DNA of 64,000 nucleotides from Clostridium aquiflavi (GCF_031344075.1 NZ_JAVJAN010000025.1:1-64000); one strand, 5' to 3'. Numbered from the stretch's first letter, positions 27,789-37,843 are shown. Numbers and translations are program-made. Notes: generated by a model from the sequence alone, not told the origin.

Positions 27789-27833
27789 GAATTGAATTGA
27801 TTTATAGTTTTAATTAATTCAATTCTTTTTTTC
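27789..27833 (+). terminator. Rho-independent terminator
   Basis: GAATTGAATT pairs with AATTCAATTC, followed by TTTTTTTC. The remainder of the 302-base gap to 28070 is AT-rich with no further feature I can support. Confidence 0.85.
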
Positions 27834-28070
27834 TTTATATGGAAAATAAAAGTAAATATGTAAATATTATATGAATACAAAAAATATTAAATAATGCCTA
27901 ATAAGACACAGATAATGCAATAATCATATACATTTGTTTGTAAGCATACTGCTAAATTTAAGTTTTTCACAAGTTATAGGATAATTAAACTTTAACTAAT
28001 AGGAATAGTAATAAATCAAAATTGACAAAATAAATGTACATAAGGAAAAGAAAGCTAGGTGTAAATAAAT

Positions 28071-29258
28071 ATGAAAAAAGTATCCAAGAGATATTTACTT
28101 GTGTTAAATCTAACTGTTATGTTTGCATTTAATATGGCACATCCCGTTACTCCAAGGTTAATTACAGAATTATCATTACCTTCTTTTATGTTTGGTATAT
28201 TTTTTGCTTTTATGTCTATTGCAACATTTATTTCATCTCCAGTTTGGGGAAAGCTATCCGATGAAAATGGAAGAAAAAGATATTTAATATATGGTGTTTG
28301 TGGATATGGAATAAGTCAAATTGGTTTTGGTTTTTCAAAAAATACAATATTCATATTAATCTTTAGATTATTAGCAGGTGCCTTTGCAGCAAGTTATATA
28401 ACAGTTTCAATGGCATATATAACAGATATAACCAATAACAAGAATCGGATAAAATATTTGTCATATTATTCAGCTTTTGGTTACGTAGGAAGTTCTTTGG
28501 GATCACTTATGGGAGGTGTAATAGGAAGCAATAAATATAAATTAACATTTTTATTTCAATTTGTTGTATGTTTGATAATAACCTTGTTAATAAATTTTTT
28601 TATAGGAGAGAGCATAAGGACACCATCTTTGACTATAAACAAAAAACTTAAAATATATGAAGGTGAAAAAATTAAAATAAATCTAAAATCTGTACTAGGA
28701 ATTATGATAATAGCAGTTGCATTAACTTCTTTTTCAACAACAAGCTATAATTCAACAATAAATTATTATGTTGAAGCAGTTTTAAAGTTATCACCTAGTG
28801 TAATTGGTATAGTGATGTTTGTATCAGGAATGATAGGTCTTATAATGAATTTTTTTGTAAATCCTTATTTAGCACAAAAATTTAATGAAAAGAATCTCTT
28901 TAAAGCAGTTGTAGTTTTTTCAGGAATATCTCTTATAATAGCATCATTAATAGAAAATTTAATTATTGCAATAATTTTTGTGATAATTTTTTTATCATTT
29001 ATTTCTTTAATAATACCTATACAACAAAGTATAATATCTAAGGAAGCTAACAAAAATTATGGTATGATAATGGGAATGCAAAATTCGTCTAAAGCATTAG
29101 GAATGGTAGCAGGATCTTTATTTTCAGGATTTATATTTAATGTTGGAAGTAAGTTACCTTTTATAATAGCTGGATTAATATTAATAATTACATATTTTAT
29201 ATTAATTTATACAAAAAATTTTAAAGACGATGAATTTCCAAATTGCAAGAATTTTTGA
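28071..29258 (+). CDS. Major facilitator superfamily transporter
   Basis: A 395-residue protein with 12 predicted helices. The MFS motif A in the first cytoplasmic loop is GKLSDENGRKR, and the second half has a matching arrangement. The motif FRLLAGAFAASYITVSMAYITD resembles drug-efflux MFS members of the DHA1 class. The substrate is unknown. The ATG follows AGCTAGGTG. It stands alone, before the purine-salvage operon that has its own promoter. Confidence 0.92.
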   Translation: MKKVSKRYLLVLNLTVMFAFNMAHPVTPRLITELSLPSFMFGIFFAFMSIATFISSPVWGKLSDENGRKRYLIYGVCGYGISQIGFGFSKNTIFILIFRLLAGAFAASYITVSMAYITDITNNKNRIKYLSYYSAFGYVGSSLGSLMGGVIGSNKYKLTFLFQFVVCLIITLLINFFIGESIRTPSLTINKKLKIYEGEKIKINLKSVLGIMIIAVALTSFSTTSYNSTINYYVEAVLKLSPSVIGIVMFVSGMIGLIMNFFVNPYLAQKFNEKNLFKAVVVFSGISLIIASLIENLIIAIIFVIIFLSFISLIIPIQQSIISKEANKNYGMIMGMQNSSKALGMVAGSLFSGFIFNVGSKLPFIIAGLILIITYFILIYTKNFKDDEFPNCKNF

Positions 29259-29327
29259 TAAAAAATGATTAGTTTTATTAAAAACTATTGTATTATATTG
29301 AGAACGTCTTAATAAACTATAATTTAT

Positions 29328-29356
29328 TTGAATAAATAAAGTTTATATGTTATAAT
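29328..29356 (+). promoter_or_regulatory. SigA promoter of the pbuX-xpt operon
   Basis: TTGAAT (29328-29333), 17 bases, TATAAT (29351-29356). It lies just upstream of the riboswitch aptamer. Confidence 0.8.
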
Positions 29357-29376
29357 TTCAACATTCATACGAAAGG

Positions 29377-29443
29377 CTCGTATATTTTCGATATAATGGT
29401 TGAAAAGTTTCTACCTGCTATCCGTAAATTAGCAGACTACGAG
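29377..29443 (+). ncRNA. Purine riboswitch, guanine/xanthine class
   Basis: P1 is CTCGTA / TACGAG. The conserved core has GATATAATGG in L2, GTTTCTACC in J2/3, and a P3 stem CTGCTA/TAGCAG with loop TCCGTAAAT. J3/1 reads GAC-TAC, so the specificity base is C, which pairs with guanine-type ligands. Ligand binding keeps P1 closed and lets the terminator at 29485 form, so it is an OFF switch for pbuX-xpt. Confidence 0.96.
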
Positions 29444-29484
29444 GTATTGTTAAAATTCTTGATTAATTATTATCTAGAAATGCA

Positions 29485-29519
29485 ACACCTCAAATTTTAT
29501 AATTTGAGGTGTTTTTTTG
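29485..29519 (+). terminator. Riboswitch-controlled terminator
   Basis: ACACCTCAAATT pairs with AATTTGAGGTGT, then seven T. Its 5' arm (CAACACCTC) can alternatively pair with GAGGTATTG at the 3' side of P1, forming the antiterminator. Confidence 0.93.
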
Positions 29520-29597
29520 TTAGATTTATTTAAGCATATATTAGTTATTTACGCGTCTTTAGGTATGATTATTTTTACTAAGAGGGGGATAAATAAC

Positions 29598-30962
29598 ATG
29601 CAATTAGAATTAGAGCAAACGAAAAGGCCTAAAATGAGACAAGATAATTTGTTGAAAAATCAAGAAGATGTACAATTACTTTATGGTATTGATGACAAAC
29701 CTAATTTAACTACTCAAATATTATTGGCATTTCAAAATATATTTGCAGCATTTGGAGGAATTATAGTTGTCCCATTGGTTATTTCAAGTGCATTAGGATT
29801 TGACACTGCAACATCAACTGCTCTTATGAGTGCAACGATTTTAGCTGCTGGAATAGCTACAGTTATTCAATCTAGAGGAGTTGGGCCTGTAGGATCAAGA
29901 GTAGCATGTATAATGGGAACAGATTTTACCTTTGTTTCACCATCTATAGCTGTTGGAAGTGTTTTTGGAATTCCAGGTATTATAGGTGCAACAATTTTGG
30001 GCTCATTTGTAGAAATAATTTTAAGTTTTATAATTAGACCACTAATGAAATTATTTCCACCATTAGTTACAGGAACAGTTGTATGTTTAATAGGTCTTAC
30101 ATTACTTCCAGTATCTATGGATTGGGCAGCTGGTGGAGTAGGTTCATCAAGCTATGGTAGTATAATGAATATTTCAATTGCTATGTTAGTAATGGTTGTA
30201 ACGTTGCTTTTAAATAGATACGGAAAAGGATTAGTTAGTAGTGCTTCAATTTTAATTGGTATGATAATGGGATATATAATATGTATACTACTTGGAATGA
30301 TTGATTTTACCATTGTAAAAGAAGCAAATTTCGTATCATTTCCTAAAATATTTTCATATGGTGTAACTATTGATTGGAAAGTAGTAATACCTTTTATTCC
30401 TGCATATTTTGTTACTACAATAGAAACAGTTGGGTGCTTAAAAGCAATAGGTGAAGTTTCTAAAATAGATATGGACGATAAAAAAGTTGGAGCTGGTGTG
30501 TTAGCTGACGGAATTGGAAGTATGTTAGCAGGAGTTGTTGGAACATTTCCTAATACTTCTTTTAGTCAAAATGTAGGATTAATTCCTTTAACCAAAGTAG
30601 CTAGTAAGTATGTTGCAATGATGGCTGGAATTATATTGATTATATTAGGCTTTTTTCCTAAGTTTGCAGCTTTAATAAATATAATACCATCACCAGTTTT
30701 AGGCGGTGTAGGAATAGTTATGTTTGGTACTGTTGCAGCATCTGGAATTAAGACTTTAAGTAGAGTAAAGTTAAATAATAGAAATTTATTAATAATAGCA
30801 ACATCAATAGGTCTTGGAGTTGGAATTACATTCCGTCCAGATTTTATAAGTCAATTACCAGAAGGATTAAAAATGATATTCTCATCTGGTATTTCAACTG
30901 GAACTATTGTAGCTTTAGTTTTAAACTTAATATTAAAAGATGAAAAAAGTGAGGTAAAATAA
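29598..30962 (+). CDS. pbuX: Xanthine permease, NCS2 family
   Basis: A 454-residue uptake transporter for xanthine or related purines. It has 14 predicted helices and NCS2 signatures: FGGIIVVPLVISSALGF at the start, GSRVACIMGTDFTFVSP, the ETVGCLKAIGEV substrate motif, GTFPNTSFSQNVGLI and GIVMFGTVAASGIKTL. The ATG at 29598 follows AGAGGGGG; upstream in-frame codons begin inside the terminator T run and are discarded. It is two bases from xpt. Control is by the guanine-type riboswitch. Confidence 0.96.
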   Translation: MQLELEQTKRPKMRQDNLLKNQEDVQLLYGIDDKPNLTTQILLAFQNIFAAFGGIIVVPLVISSALGFDTATSTALMSATILAAGIATVIQSRGVGPVGSRVACIMGTDFTFVSPSIAVGSVFGIPGIIGATILGSFVEIILSFIIRPLMKLFPPLVTGTVVCLIGLTLLPVSMDWAAGGVGSSSYGSIMNISIAMLVMVVTLLLNRYGKGLVSSASILIGMIMGYIICILLGMIDFTIVKEANFVSFPKIFSYGVTIDWKVVIPFIPAYFVTTIETVGCLKAIGEVSKIDMDDKKVGAGVLADGIGSMLAGVVGTFPNTSFSQNVGLIPLTKVASKYVAMMAGIILIILGFFPKFAALINIIPSPVLGGVGIVMFGTVAASGIKTLSRVKLNNRNLLIIATSIGLGVGITFRPDFISQLPEGLKMIFSSGISTGTIVALVLNLILKDEKSEVK

Positions 30963-30964
30963 AA

Positions 30965-31537
30965 ATGGAAAATTTACATAAGCGTATATTAGAAGAAGGA
31001 CAGGCACTTTCAAATGAAGTGTTAAAAGTAGATTCATTTTTAAATCATCAAGTAGATGCTGATTTAATGTATGAAATGGGCACATATTTTAAAAATTACT
31101 TTAAAGGTCATAATGTAACTAAAATATTTACAATTGAAAGTTCAGGAATTGCACCAACTGTCATGACAGCTATGCAAATGAATTTACCAATGGTAATATT
31201 AAAAAAACAAGCATCTAAAATATTAAATGGTGATGTTTATCAAACAACAGTACATTCATTTACAAAAGGTACAGATTATGAACTTACACTTCAAAAGAAG
31301 TATATAAATGAAGATGATAATATATTAATTATAGATGATTTTTTAGCTAATGGAGAAGCAGCACTTGGAGCGGCAAGATTAGTAGAAGTTGCTGGAGCTA
31401 AAGTTGCTGGAATTGGGATTGTAATAGAAAAATCATTCCAACCAGGTCCAAAACTTTTAGAAGAAAAAGGATATGATTTATATTCTTTAGCTAGAATAGA
31501 AAAGCTTGAAAAAGGAATCATAAAAATTAAAAAATAA
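30965..31537 (+). CDS. xpt: Xanthine phosphoribosyltransferase
   Basis: A 190-residue cytosolic enzyme converting xanthine and PRPP to XMP. The PRPP loop is ILIIDDFLANGEAALG (from about residue 120). FTIESSGIAPTVMTAMQM and MVILKKQASKIL are the remaining family landmarks. The length is standard. It is translationally coupled to pbuX (gap of two bases), so imported xanthine is directly salvaged. A terminator follows at 31565. Confidence 0.97.
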   Translation: MENLHKRILEEGQALSNEVLKVDSFLNHQVDADLMYEMGTYFKNYFKGHNVTKIFTIESSGIAPTVMTAMQMNLPMVILKKQASKILNGDVYQTTVHSFTKGTDYELTLQKKYINEDDNILIIDDFLANGEAALGAARLVEVAGAKVAGIGIVIEKSFQPGPKLLEEKGYDLYSLARIEKLEKGIIKIKK

Positions 31538-31564
31538 TGCTTTTAAAATTATATATGCATAACT

Positions 31565-31615
31565 AAAACTAGAATCGTAGTTAGATTAGTATTAATTATG
31601 AATTCTAGTTTTTGT
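31565..31615 (+). terminator. Rho-independent terminator of pbuX-xpt
   Basis: AAAACTAGAAT pairs with ATTCTAGTTTTT around a 26-base loop. Confidence 0.75.
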
Positions 31616-31792
31616 TATTACTTTATTCTTTTGAAAATTTTATTACTAATTAATTTTTGTATAACTAAAACACATAGCATAATTTACTTTATTATAGAAC
31701 ACTTGGTAAATTTATATATTTTATGTTAGTATTGTACATGGAGTTTTTTAGATATTTGTAGTTATTTATATAGACAAAAGGGGGGAGAAATA

Positions 31793-33166
31793 GTGACAAT
31801 AACAAAACAGTTAATAAACATAGTAGAAGATAAAGTATTTCTTCGTAAAACAATAGCCATTGCTATTCCAGTAACTATACAAGCTTTACTTAATACAACA
31901 TTAAATCTTATAGATACTATGATGATAGGGCAATTAGGTGAAACCACCATTGCAGCTGTAGGACTTGCTAACAAAGTCTTTTTTGTATTTACATTATTAT
32001 TATTTGGAATTGTAAGTGGATCATCAATACTAACAGCTCAATATTGGGGTAAAAAAGATATTAAAAATATAAGAAAAGTACTGGGAATATCTTTAATTAT
32101 AGGTTTACTTGGAGCAATAATATTCGTTATTCCAAGTTTAATATGCCCTAATTTAGTTATGAGAATTTTTACACCAAATGAATCAACAATAGGTATAGGA
32201 GTTGCGTACTTATCAATTGTTGCATTAAGTTATCCATTAACAGCAATTACTAATGCTTATATTTCTTTATTAAGAGCTGTAAATGAAGTAAAAGCACCAG
32301 TTGTAATAAGTTTATTTTCAATTTTAATTAATGCAGTTTTAAATTATACATTAATATTTGGACACTTTGGTTTTCAAGCATTAGGGGTGCAAGGCGCTGC
32401 TATTGGAACTTTAATTGCTAGGATAGTTGAATGTATTAGTGTATTAAGTGTGGTTTACTTAAAAAATGGACCAGCTGCTGCAAGATTAAAGGAATTAGTT
32501 GATTTTAATAAAGAGTTTATAAAAATGTTCTTTATTACAGTATCTCCAGTTATTGCAAATGAGTTTATGTGGGGACTCGGAGTAACTATATATTCACTTG
32601 TATATGGAAGAATGGGTGATGGAGCAGTTGCAGCTATCACTATAACTCAAACAGTTGAACAAATAGCAGTAGTAATATTCCAAGGTATTAGTGCAGCAAC
32701 AGCTGTTATTTTGGGAAATGAATTAGGCGCAAATAAACTTAAAAAAGCAGATATACATGCAAAATATCTTCTTATATTGCAATTTATAGCTACTTTATTT
32801 ATAGGAATTATATGCTTTTTAACAAGATGGCCATTAATACATTTGTTTACGGTGACAGAATCAGTAGCAGTAGATATAAGCAAATGTCTAATAGTATTTG
32901 TATTATATTTACCTTTTAAAATGTTTAATTTAGTTAATATTACTGGAGTTCTTAGAAGTGGAGGAGATACTAAAGCAGGACTTATTTTAGATTCTACTGG
33001 AGTATGGTTAATTGGAATTCCTTTAGCTTATTTAGGCGGAATATTTTTATCATTACCTATTTATTGGGTTTATGTACTAGTATTAGCAGAAGAAATTTAT
33101 AAATTTGTTTTAAGCTTTAAAAGATATAAAAAAAAGAAATGGCTAAAAAATATTGTTGAAATATAA
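31793..33166 (+). CDS. MATE family efflux transporter, DinF/NorM-like
   Basis: A 457-residue polytopic antiporter of a different branch from the other two MATE genes. The N-terminus has IAIAIPVTIQALLNTTLNLIDTMMIGQLGETTIAAVGLANK, and the second half GISAATAVILGNELGANKLKKA. The substrate is unknown. It begins with GTG at 31793, seven bases after GGGGGAG, and no ATG fits better. It is monocistronic with no adjacent regulator. Confidence 0.93.
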   Translation: MTITKQLINIVEDKVFLRKTIAIAIPVTIQALLNTTLNLIDTMMIGQLGETTIAAVGLANKVFFVFTLLLFGIVSGSSILTAQYWGKKDIKNIRKVLGISLIIGLLGAIIFVIPSLICPNLVMRIFTPNESTIGIGVAYLSIVALSYPLTAITNAYISLLRAVNEVKAPVVISLFSILINAVLNYTLIFGHFGFQALGVQGAAIGTLIARIVECISVLSVVYLKNGPAAARLKELVDFNKEFIKMFFITVSPVIANEFMWGLGVTIYSLVYGRMGDGAVAAITITQTVEQIAVVIFQGISAATAVILGNELGANKLKKADIHAKYLLILQFIATLFIGIICFLTRWPLIHLFTVTESVAVDISKCLIVFVLYLPFKMFNLVNITGVLRSGGDTKAGLILDSTGVWLIGIPLAYLGGIFLSLPIYWVYVLVLAEEIYKFVLSFKRYKKKKWLKNIVEI

Positions 33167-33192
33167 TGGTTTAGATACTACTTATTAAAATT

Positions 33193-33275
33193 AAGGCTAT
33201 GTTTAAAAATAGTATTAATATTATAGTATAAGCCTAGTGGACAGAGGGATTTACTTTAGGAACTTTAGAAATAGA
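33193..33275 (+). repeat. Dispersed intergenic repeat, subfamily B
   Basis: Starts AAGGCTATGTTTAAAAATAG, then TATTAATATTATAGTATAAG, and continues with TTTACTTTAGGAACTTTAG. It aligns with the minus strand of 1-88 over its whole length, at moderate identity with small gaps. It lies 26 bases after the MATE gene. Confidence 0.6.
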
Positions 33276-33288
33276 TATTAGCCTGGTT

Positions 33289-33330
33289 AAAAAATAGCTG
33301 AGAGTATTTTGTTACACTTAGCTATTTTTG
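33289..33330 (+). terminator. Rho-independent terminator
   Basis: AAAAATAGCT pairs with AGCTATTTTT. It is probably the terminator for the MATE gene, displaced by the repeat at 33193. Confidence 0.65.
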
Positions 33331-33483
33331 TATTTAAAATGCTAGGGGTTAAATCAGTATTTAGAAAATTATTATAAGTAAGTACAAAATAATACTTTCA
33401 ATATATTAATTTAGTAATAAGTATATTTTTCTATTATAGAAAGAAAATAATGTTATTGATATAATTTTTAAGGAGAATAGATA

Positions 33484-33659
33484 ATTAAAAAAATTATAAG
33501 TATAATTATGTCTACAGTATTAATATCTAGTTTAATTGCATTTAGTAATGAATTTCTTAAGAACAATGCTATAAATAATTTAAATGATGAAGAAGTGTTT
33601 TTTGATTTTTAGATATAGATGATATTTATGAAAAAATAAGGCTTAAAAATACAAATTAA
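33484..33659 (+). pseudogene. Decayed gene for a small secreted protein
   Basis: An AAGGAGAA site (33470-33477) is followed at the right distance by ATT AAA AAA ATT, where ATG would be expected. The frame then encodes a basic start and hydrophobic helix typical of a signal peptide (KKIISIIMSTVLISSLIAF) and stops at 33610. After a one-base shift the frame continues as DIDDIYEKIRLKNTN to a stop at 33657. The lost start plus a frameshift suggest a relic. A rare AUU start is an alternative. The rest of the 850-base gap (33167-34018) is AT-rich. Confidence 0.45.
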
Positions 33660-33905
33660 ACAGAATTAGATGATTAATTGTTATAATGTAAATATTAAAG
33701 ATATTATGATTTTACATAATAATACGAACTTTATAACTAAAAAATTATTTGTAAGATTGAATAAATATTGATAAAAATTTATAATATATTATCAATATTT
33801 TAAAAATAAAAATATTGATAATTGTTGGTGTTTAAGATTTTTATTATTTATTGGAGTAAAATTAATAATGATAGAATTAAAAGAAAAATAATAACGAATA
33901 TTAAG

Positions 33906-33933
33906 TGATAATTTTAGGCAAATGTGCTATAAT
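33906..33933 (+). promoter_or_regulatory. Promoter of the pyruvate carboxylase gene
   Basis: TGATAA (33906-33911), 16 bases, TATAAT (33928-33933), with TGC directly before the -10 giving an extended -10 element. Confidence 0.65.
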
Positions 33934-34018
33934 TTTTATAATATTATCAATTAAATTAATTAAATCAATCAAATGTACTGTAATTATAATAATAAGAAGA
34001 AACAAAGGAGTGTATTAA

Positions 34019-37000
34019 TTGGGGAAGAAATTTAAAAGAGTATTAGTTGCCAATAGAGGAGAAATTGCAATAAGAATATTTAGAGCATGTCATGAACTTG
34101 GAATAAGAACGGTTGCTATATACTCAGAAGAAGATAAGCGTGCTCTTTTTAGAACAAAAGCACATGAAGCATATCAAATAGGTAGAAAAAAGGGGCCAGT
34201 AGAAGCATATTTGAATATTGATGAAATTATAAATCTTGCATTAAAGAAAAATGTTGATGCTATACATCCGGGGTATGGATTCTTATCTGAAAATGCTGAT
34301 TTTGCAAGAAGATGCGAAGAAGCAGGTATAGAATTTATAGGACCAAAATCTGAAATGATGGAGCAATTAGGCGATAAGATAAAATCAAAAATAGTTGCTA
34401 AAAATGTTGGAGTTCCTGTAATACCAGGAGTAGAAAAGCCAATAACTTGTGAAAAAGAGGCAATTGAAATTGCTAAAATGTGCGGTTATCCAGTTATGAT
34501 AAAAGCTGCTGCAGGTGGTGGCGGAAGAGGAATGAGAATAGTAAGAAATGAAAATGAGCTTATTGATGCATTTTTAAGTGCCAAAAATGAAGCTAAAAAA
34601 GCTTTTGGCATAGATGATATGTTCATTGAAAAATACATAGAAGGACCAAAACATATAGAAATTCAAATTTTAGGTGATAAATATGGAAATATAGTTCATC
34701 TTTATGAAAGAGATTGTTCTATTCAAAGAAGACATCAAAAAGTTATTGAGATTAGTCCAGCACTATCTCTAACACAAGAAAAGAGAGAAGAAATATGTGC
34801 TGATGCATTAAAAATAGCTAAAGCTGTTGATTATAGAAATGCAGGAACTTTAGAATTTCTAGTAGATATACATGGAAATCATTATTTTATAGAAATGAAC
34901 CCAAGAATTCAAGTAGAGCACACAATAACAGAAATGACTACAGGAATAGATTTAGTTCAAAGTCAAATTTTGGTAGCTCAAGGTTATCCATTAGATTCTA
35001 ATGAAATTGGAATAAATTCACAAGATGATATAAAACCAAGAGGTTATGCTATTCAATGCAGAATAACTACTGAGGACCCATCAAACAATTTTGCACCTGA
35101 TACTGGAAAAATTGATGTTTATAGAACTAGCTCAGGATTTGGTATAAGACTTGATGGTGGAAATGGATTTGGTGGTGCAGTTATAAGCCCTTATTATGAT
35201 AGCTTACTAGTTAAAACAACAGCATATTCAAGAACTTTTGAAGATGCTGTTAGAAAATCAATACGTGCAATAAAAGAGTCAACTATTACAGGTGTAAAAA
35301 CCAATGTGGACTTTTTAATAAATGTATTAAATAATAAAACATTCCAAAAAGGTGAGTGTGACACTAATTTTATATCAGAAAACCCACAATTGTTTGATAT
35401 AACACCACAAAGCGATAGTGAATATAAATTACTTAATTTCATTGGTGAAAAGTTAGTAAATGAAACTAAAGGAATTAAGAAAGAATACGATGTTCCTGTA
35501 ATTCCTATAGTAAATTCTTTAGATGGTTTATCAGGAACTAAGCAAATATTAGAAGCAGAAGGTCCTGATGGAGTAGTCAAATGGATAAAAAATCAAAATA
35601 AATTATTGCTTACGGACACTACAATGAGAGATGCTCAACAATCATTAATGGCTACTCGTGTTAGAAGTAAGGATATGAAAAACATAGCTAAGGCAACAGC
35701 TGTATATGGAAATGACTTGTTCTCACTTGAAATGTGGGGTGGAGCTACTTTTGATACTGCATATAGATTTTTAAAAGAATCTCCATGGAGAAGACTTGAC
35801 TCATTAAGAAAAAGAATTCCTAATGTTATGTTCCAAATGCTTATTAGAGGTGCTAATGGGGTTGGATATAAAAACTATCCAGATAATGTTATAAGAGAAT
35901 TTATAAAAGAATCAGCAAACAGTGGAATAGATATATTTAGAATATTTGATTCACTAAATTGGTTAAAAGGAATAGAAGTATCTTTAGAAGAAGTACTAAA
36001 AGCTAATAAAATAGCAGAAGTTGCACTATGTTATACAGGTGATATTTTAGATGAGAATAGAGATAAGTATAGTCTAAAATACTATGTAGATAAAGCTAAA
36101 GAAATTGAAAAAATGGGTGCACATATACTTGCAATAAAAGATATGTCTGCATTGCTTAAACCTTATGCAGCTAAGAAACTTATAACTGCATTAAAAAATG
36201 AAGTTTCAATTCCAATTCACCTTCATACACATGATACTACAGGTAATGGTGTTGCAACTGTATTAATGGCAGCAGATGCTGGAGTTGATATTATTGATAC
36301 AACTTTTAATAGTATGTCAGGACTTACAAGTCAACCAGCTTTAAATTCAATAGTTGCAGCTCTTAATAATACTGGAAGAGATACGGGAATTGATATACGT
36401 GGAATTCAAAAATTATCTGATTATTGGGATGCAGTAAGACCTGTATATGATCAATTTGAATCTGATTTAAAATCAGGTAGTGCGGAGATTTATAAATTTG
36501 AAATTCCAGGAGGACAATATTCAAATTTAAAGCCACAAGTTGAAAGTTTTGGACTGGGACATAGATTTAATGAAGTGAAGAAGATGTATAAAAAAGTAAA
36601 TGATTTACTTGGAGACATAATAAAGGTTACACCATCTTCAAAAATGGTTGGTGATATGGCTATATTTATGGTACAAAACAATTTAACTCCTGAAAACATA
36701 TATGAAAAAGCAAAGAATATGGCTTTCCCAGATTCTGTGGTTTCATATTTTAAAGGAATGATGGGTCAACCAGAAGGCGGATTTCCTGAAGAATTACAAA
36801 AACTTGTTTTAAAGGGAGAACAACCTATTACAGTTAGACCAGGAGAACTATTACCACCAGAAGATTTTGATAAAATCGAAAAATACTTAAAAGAAAAATA
36901 TAAATTTAAACCATGCAAAAGAGATATACTAAGTTATGCTTTATATCCAGATGTATTTGAAGACTTTATAAAGTCAGTATTAAAATATGGTGATGTAAGT

Positions 37001-37459
37001 CTTATGGGAAGTGATGTATTTTTCCATGGCTTATCTGAAGGTGAAACAAGTGAAATTGAAGTTGCTGAAGGTAAGACTATGATAGTTCAATTAATTGAAA
37101 TTGGAAAATTAGATAAAGAGGGATATAGAACTGTTGACTTTGAAATAAATGGTAATAGAAGAGAAATAAAAATAAAAGATAGAACTGAGAGAGCTACAAG
37201 TGCATTGAGCTTAGATAATCCAACTAAAATGGCAGATTCATCAAATAAGCTTGAAATTGGTGCAAGTATTCCAGGAAATATAATAAATGTACTTGTTAAA
37301 GAAGGGCAAGAAGTTAAAGAAGGCGAAGGTTTAGTTGTGATAGAAGCAATGAAAATGGAAACAAATATAGTTGCTAGTTGTGATGGAATTGTAGAATATG
37401 TTTTTGCTAAAGAGGGAGAACAAGTAAAAACAGGTGAATTATTAGTAAAACTAAAATAA
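34019..37459 (+). CDS. pyc: Pyruvate carboxylase
   Basis: A 1146-residue biotin enzyme that makes oxaloacetate from pyruvate, bicarbonate and ATP, replenishing the incomplete clostridial citric acid branch. The biotin carboxylase domain (1-450) opens with KRVLVANRGEIAIRIFRAC and holds the ATP-binding AAGGGGRGMRIV. The carboxyltransferase domain has TDTTMRDAQQSLMATR and LHTHDTTGNG. The biotinyl domain ends the protein, with Lys1112 in EAMKME. The start is TTG at 34019 after AAAGGAG, preserving the conserved N-terminus. It is monocistronic with its own promoter and terminator. Confidence 0.97.
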   Translation: MGKKFKRVLVANRGEIAIRIFRACHELGIRTVAIYSEEDKRALFRTKAHEAYQIGRKKGPVEAYLNIDEIINLALKKNVDAIHPGYGFLSENADFARRCEEAGIEFIGPKSEMMEQLGDKIKSKIVAKNVGVPVIPGVEKPITCEKEAIEIAKMCGYPVMIKAAAGGGGRGMRIVRNENELIDAFLSAKNEAKKAFGIDDMFIEKYIEGPKHIEIQILGDKYGNIVHLYERDCSIQRRHQKVIEISPALSLTQEKREEICADALKIAKAVDYRNAGTLEFLVDIHGNHYFIEMNPRIQVEHTITEMTTGIDLVQSQILVAQGYPLDSNEIGINSQDDIKPRGYAIQCRITTEDPSNNFAPDTGKIDVYRTSSGFGIRLDGGNGFGGAVISPYYDSLLVKTTAYSRTFEDAVRKSIRAIKESTITGVKTNVDFLINVLNNKTFQKGECDTNFISENPQLFDITPQSDSEYKLLNFIGEKLVNETKGIKKEYDVPVIPIVNSLDGLSGTKQILEAEGPDGVVKWIKNQNKLLLTDTTMRDAQQSLMATRVRSKDMKNIAKATAVYGNDLFSLEMWGGATFDTAYRFLKESPWRRLDSLRKRIPNVMFQMLIRGANGVGYKNYPDNVIREFIKESANSGIDIFRIFDSLNWLKGIEVSLEEVLKANKIAEVALCYTGDILDENRDKYSLKYYVDKAKEIEKMGAHILAIKDMSALLKPYAAKKLITALKNEVSIPIHLHTHDTTGNGVATVLMAADAGVDIIDTTFNSMSGLTSQPALNSIVAALNNTGRDTGIDIRGIQKLSDYWDAVRPVYDQFESDLKSGSAEIYKFEIPGGQYSNLKPQVESFGLGHRFNEVKKMYKKVNDLLGDIIKVTPSSKMVGDMAIFMVQNNLTPENIYEKAKNMAFPDSVVSYFKGMMGQPEGGFPEELQKLVLKGEQPITVRPGELLPPEDFDKIEKYLKEKYKFKPCKRDILSYALYPDVFEDFIKSVLKYGDVSLMGSDVFFHGLSEGETSEIEVAEGKTMIVQLIEIGKLDKEGYRTVDFEINGNRREIKIKDRTERATSALSLDNPTKMADSSNKLEIGASIPGNIINVLVKEGQEVKEGEGLVVIEAMKMETNIVASCDGIVEYVFAKEGEQVKTGELLVKLK

Positions 37460-37478
37460 ATTAGTAAAACTAAAATAT
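37441..37478 (+). repeat. 19-base tandem duplication over the pyc stop codon
   Basis: ATTAGTAAAACTAAAATAA (37441-37459) encodes the last residues and stop of pyc. It is followed at once by a copy differing only in its last base. It looks like a recent slippage duplication with no coding effect. Confidence 0.85.
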
Positions 37479-37492
37479 ATGAATAACGAAAA

Positions 37493-37533
37493 AACAACTT
37501 GATTATTTAATTTAATAATCGAGTTGTTTTTTG
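37493..37533 (+). terminator. Rho-independent terminator of pyc
   Basis: AACAACTTGATTATT pairs with AATAATCGAGTTGTT, then TTTTG. The rest of the 384-base gap to 37843 is AT-rich; I see no further element in it. Confidence 0.88.
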
Positions 37534-37843
37534 TTTTGTTTTGTATATTTGATAACAGTGTATTCATTTAAACATTTTAAATATGATTTTTCTATATTAT
37601 ACATTTAGTTTTAAATTTATAATATTTTTTTCGGTTAGTAAATATGTATAACGTTTAATATATCTATTTGAAAAAATAATATAGAAAAAATTATTAAATA
37701 TGAATAATGAAATATAAAAAAATAAGTTTTTAAATAAAAATAGTTGTTGAATGTTATAATTATTTTTGGTAATATATCATAAATTATAATAAGCAAATTT
37801 ATAATACTAGCTACCGTAAATAAAAGAAATGGGGATGCTTATT

